In this document: piece by piece, positions 23,116 through 24,156 of the stretch | How positions within the stretch are numbered: position 1 is the stretch's first letter | Layout of the letters: every line of letters starts with the position of its first letter | Assembly: GCA_041655035.1 (NCBI GenBank) | Contig: JBAZCN010000041.1 | Span: 1-24,156, forward strand | Direction of reading: 5' to 3' | DNA: 24,156 nucleotides | From: NAT127 sp041655035 | GTDB lineage: Bacteria; Pseudomonadota; Gammaproteobacteria; Pseudomonadales; Porticoccaceae | Translations under genes and position numbers: made by a program | The notes under the pieces: model-generated | Told to the model about the DNA's origin: nothing | Database searches by the model: none | Seen by the model: only the letters and a program-made list of their open reading frames with translations

Positions 23116-24156
23116 ATGACCATTGAAATCAAAGCGCCCACATTTCCCGAATCGGTGCAGGAAGGTTCAATTGCCGGCTGGCACAAGAAGGTGGGCGACG
23201 CAGTATCTAGGGATGAACTGTTGGTGGATATCGAAACCGACAAGGTGGTCCTCGAAGTCGTGGCGCCGGTGAGTGGCGTACTGAGCAAGATACTCAAGGC
23301 CGAGGGTGAGACGATTCTCAGCAACGAACTGATCGCCGTGCTGGTCGAAGGGCAGGGCGCCGTTGCCGACGATGCCCAGGTGGCCGCGGATAGCGGGACC
23401 GTCGCCGCCGCTGGCCGGCCCGCCCAGAGCGAAACCATTGCCAGCCCCGCCGCCCGCAAGATAGCCGAAGAAAAAGGCGTGGCGCTCGACGCGGTGCAGG
23501 GTACCGGCCGCGACGGCCGCATCACCAAGGAGGACGTTCTCGCCCATGAGCAGCCGGTCGCCCGGGCGGCTGAGCCGGCAGCGCCGAGCCCGCTGGCGGC
23601 GGCGCCACAGCTCGGCGTCGGCGAACGCGTCGAGAAGCGCGTGCCGATGACCCGGATGCGCGCCCGCATCGCCGAGCGGCTCAATCAGGTGGTGCAGAAT
23701 ACCGCGATGCTGACCACCTTCAACGAGGTCGACATGCACCAGGTGATGAACCTGCGGGCCCAGTTCAAGGATCAATTCGCCAAGGTGCACGGCGGCACCC
23801 GCCTCGGTTTCATGGGCTTTTTCGTCAAGGCTGCGGTCGAGGCCCTGAAGCGCTTCCCGGCGGTCAATGCCTCCATCGACGGCAAGGATATCGTTTATCA
23901 TGGCTACCAGGACATCGGTGTGGCGGTATCCACTGACAAGGGACTGGTGGTGCCGGTGCTGCGCAACGCCGACCAGATGGGCATTGCCGAGATCGAGAGC
24001 GGCATCGTCGAATTCGGTTCCAAGGCCCGCGATGGCAAGCTGACCATCGAGGATATGACCGGGGGCACCTTTACCATCACCAATGGCGGTGTCTTCGGGT
24101 CGCTGTTGTCGACGCCGATCCTCAATCCCCCGCAAACCGCCATTCTCGGTATGCAC
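23116..24156 (+). CDS. sucB: dihydrolipoyllysine succinyltransferase E2 (3' end beyond window)
   Basis: The first 347 residues are present with no stop. The lipoyl domain is at about residues 3-76, with the lipoyl-lysine Lys43 in DIETDKVVLEV. An Ala/Pro-rich linker is followed by the E3/E1-binding domain at about 110-146 (SPAARKIAEEKGV, then GTGRDGRITKEDVLAH). A second linker leads to the catalytic core from about residue 174 (VEKRVPMTRMRARIAERL, GFMGFFVKAAVEALKRFP, TFTITNGGVFGSLLSTPI). Only one lipoyl domain is seen, as usual for E2o. The catalytic His-Asp motif lies outside the window. The start has AGGA 7 bases upstream. Confidence 0.96.
   Translation, partial: MTIEIKAPTFPESVQEGSIAGWHKKVGDAVSRDELLVDIETDKVVLEVVAPVSGVLSKILKAEGETILSNELIAVLVEGQGAVADDAQVAADSGTVAAAGRPAQSETIASPAARKIAEEKGVALDAVQGTGRDGRITKEDVLAHEQPVARAAEPAAPSPLAAAPQLGVGERVEKRVPMTRMRARIAERLNQVVQNTAMLTTFNEVDMHQVMNLRAQFKDQFAKVHGGTRLGFMGFFVKAAVEALKRFPAVNASIDGKDIVYHGYQDIGVAVSTDKGLVVPVLRNADQMGIAEIESGIVEFGSKARDGKLTIEDMTGGTFTITNGGVFGSLLSTPILNPPQTAILGMH

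Noticed and set aside
24140..24156. Truncated sucB as a pseudogene
   Set aside because: The frame is open up to the last base of the window, so the gene is cut by the window edge, not broken.

Overview
The window reads as chromosomal DNA of a GC-rich gammaproteobacterium. The evidence is the divergent gltA / sdhCDAB-sucAB layout, an E. coli-like SdhC/SdhD pair and a bacterial prfC. The catabolic-looking left half (TonB receptor, P450cam-like CYP, luciferase-like oxidoreductase) would suit a marine lineage such as Halieaceae or Spongiibacteraceae, but that placement is inference. No tRNA, rRNA, CRISPR array, transposase or integrase was seen.

Layout. (1) 1-7710 is a probable uptake and catabolism locus: the start of a divergent AraC-type regulator, a TonB-dependent receptor with a Fur-box-like site at its start codon, a short tandem repeat, then carboxymuconolactone-decarboxylase-like, MFS and luciferase-like monooxygenase genes packed or overlapping in one orientation, then a cytochrome P450 of the P450cam type. 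(2) 7925-11943 holds a membrane-bound diguanylate cyclase, then prfC with a small acyltransferase behind it. (3) 11944-15226 is an accessory patch. It has a VOC (glyoxalase-fold) gene framed by inverted copies of a two-hairpin palindromic element, a 145-bp tandem duplication carrying two further copies, a seven-bladed beta-propeller protein with an IPTL-CTERM sorting tail whose 5' end is out of frame by one base, and a solitary half-element. (4) 15227-24156 is the TCA-cycle block: gltA on the minus strand with clear promoter and terminator, and sdhC-sdhD-sdhA-sdhB-sucA-sucB on the plus strand. sucB runs off the window.

How the genes work together. GltA makes citrate, SucAB oxidise 2-oxoglutarate and SdhCDAB oxidise succinate, feeding quinone. 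Both TCA units are driven from one 390-bp divergent control region, which also holds a terminator-like hairpin and a possible leader ORF ahead of sdhC. In the left locus the receptor, the MFS carrier and three redox or ring-modifying enzymes could import and degrade a hydrophobic cyclic compound. The substrate cannot be read from the sequence. The points most worth a second look are the repeat element whose core is flipped relative to its arms, the frameshifted IPTL-CTERM gene whose stop codon lies in the duplicated repeat, the sdh leader, and the P450cam-like enzyme with altered substrate-contact positions.
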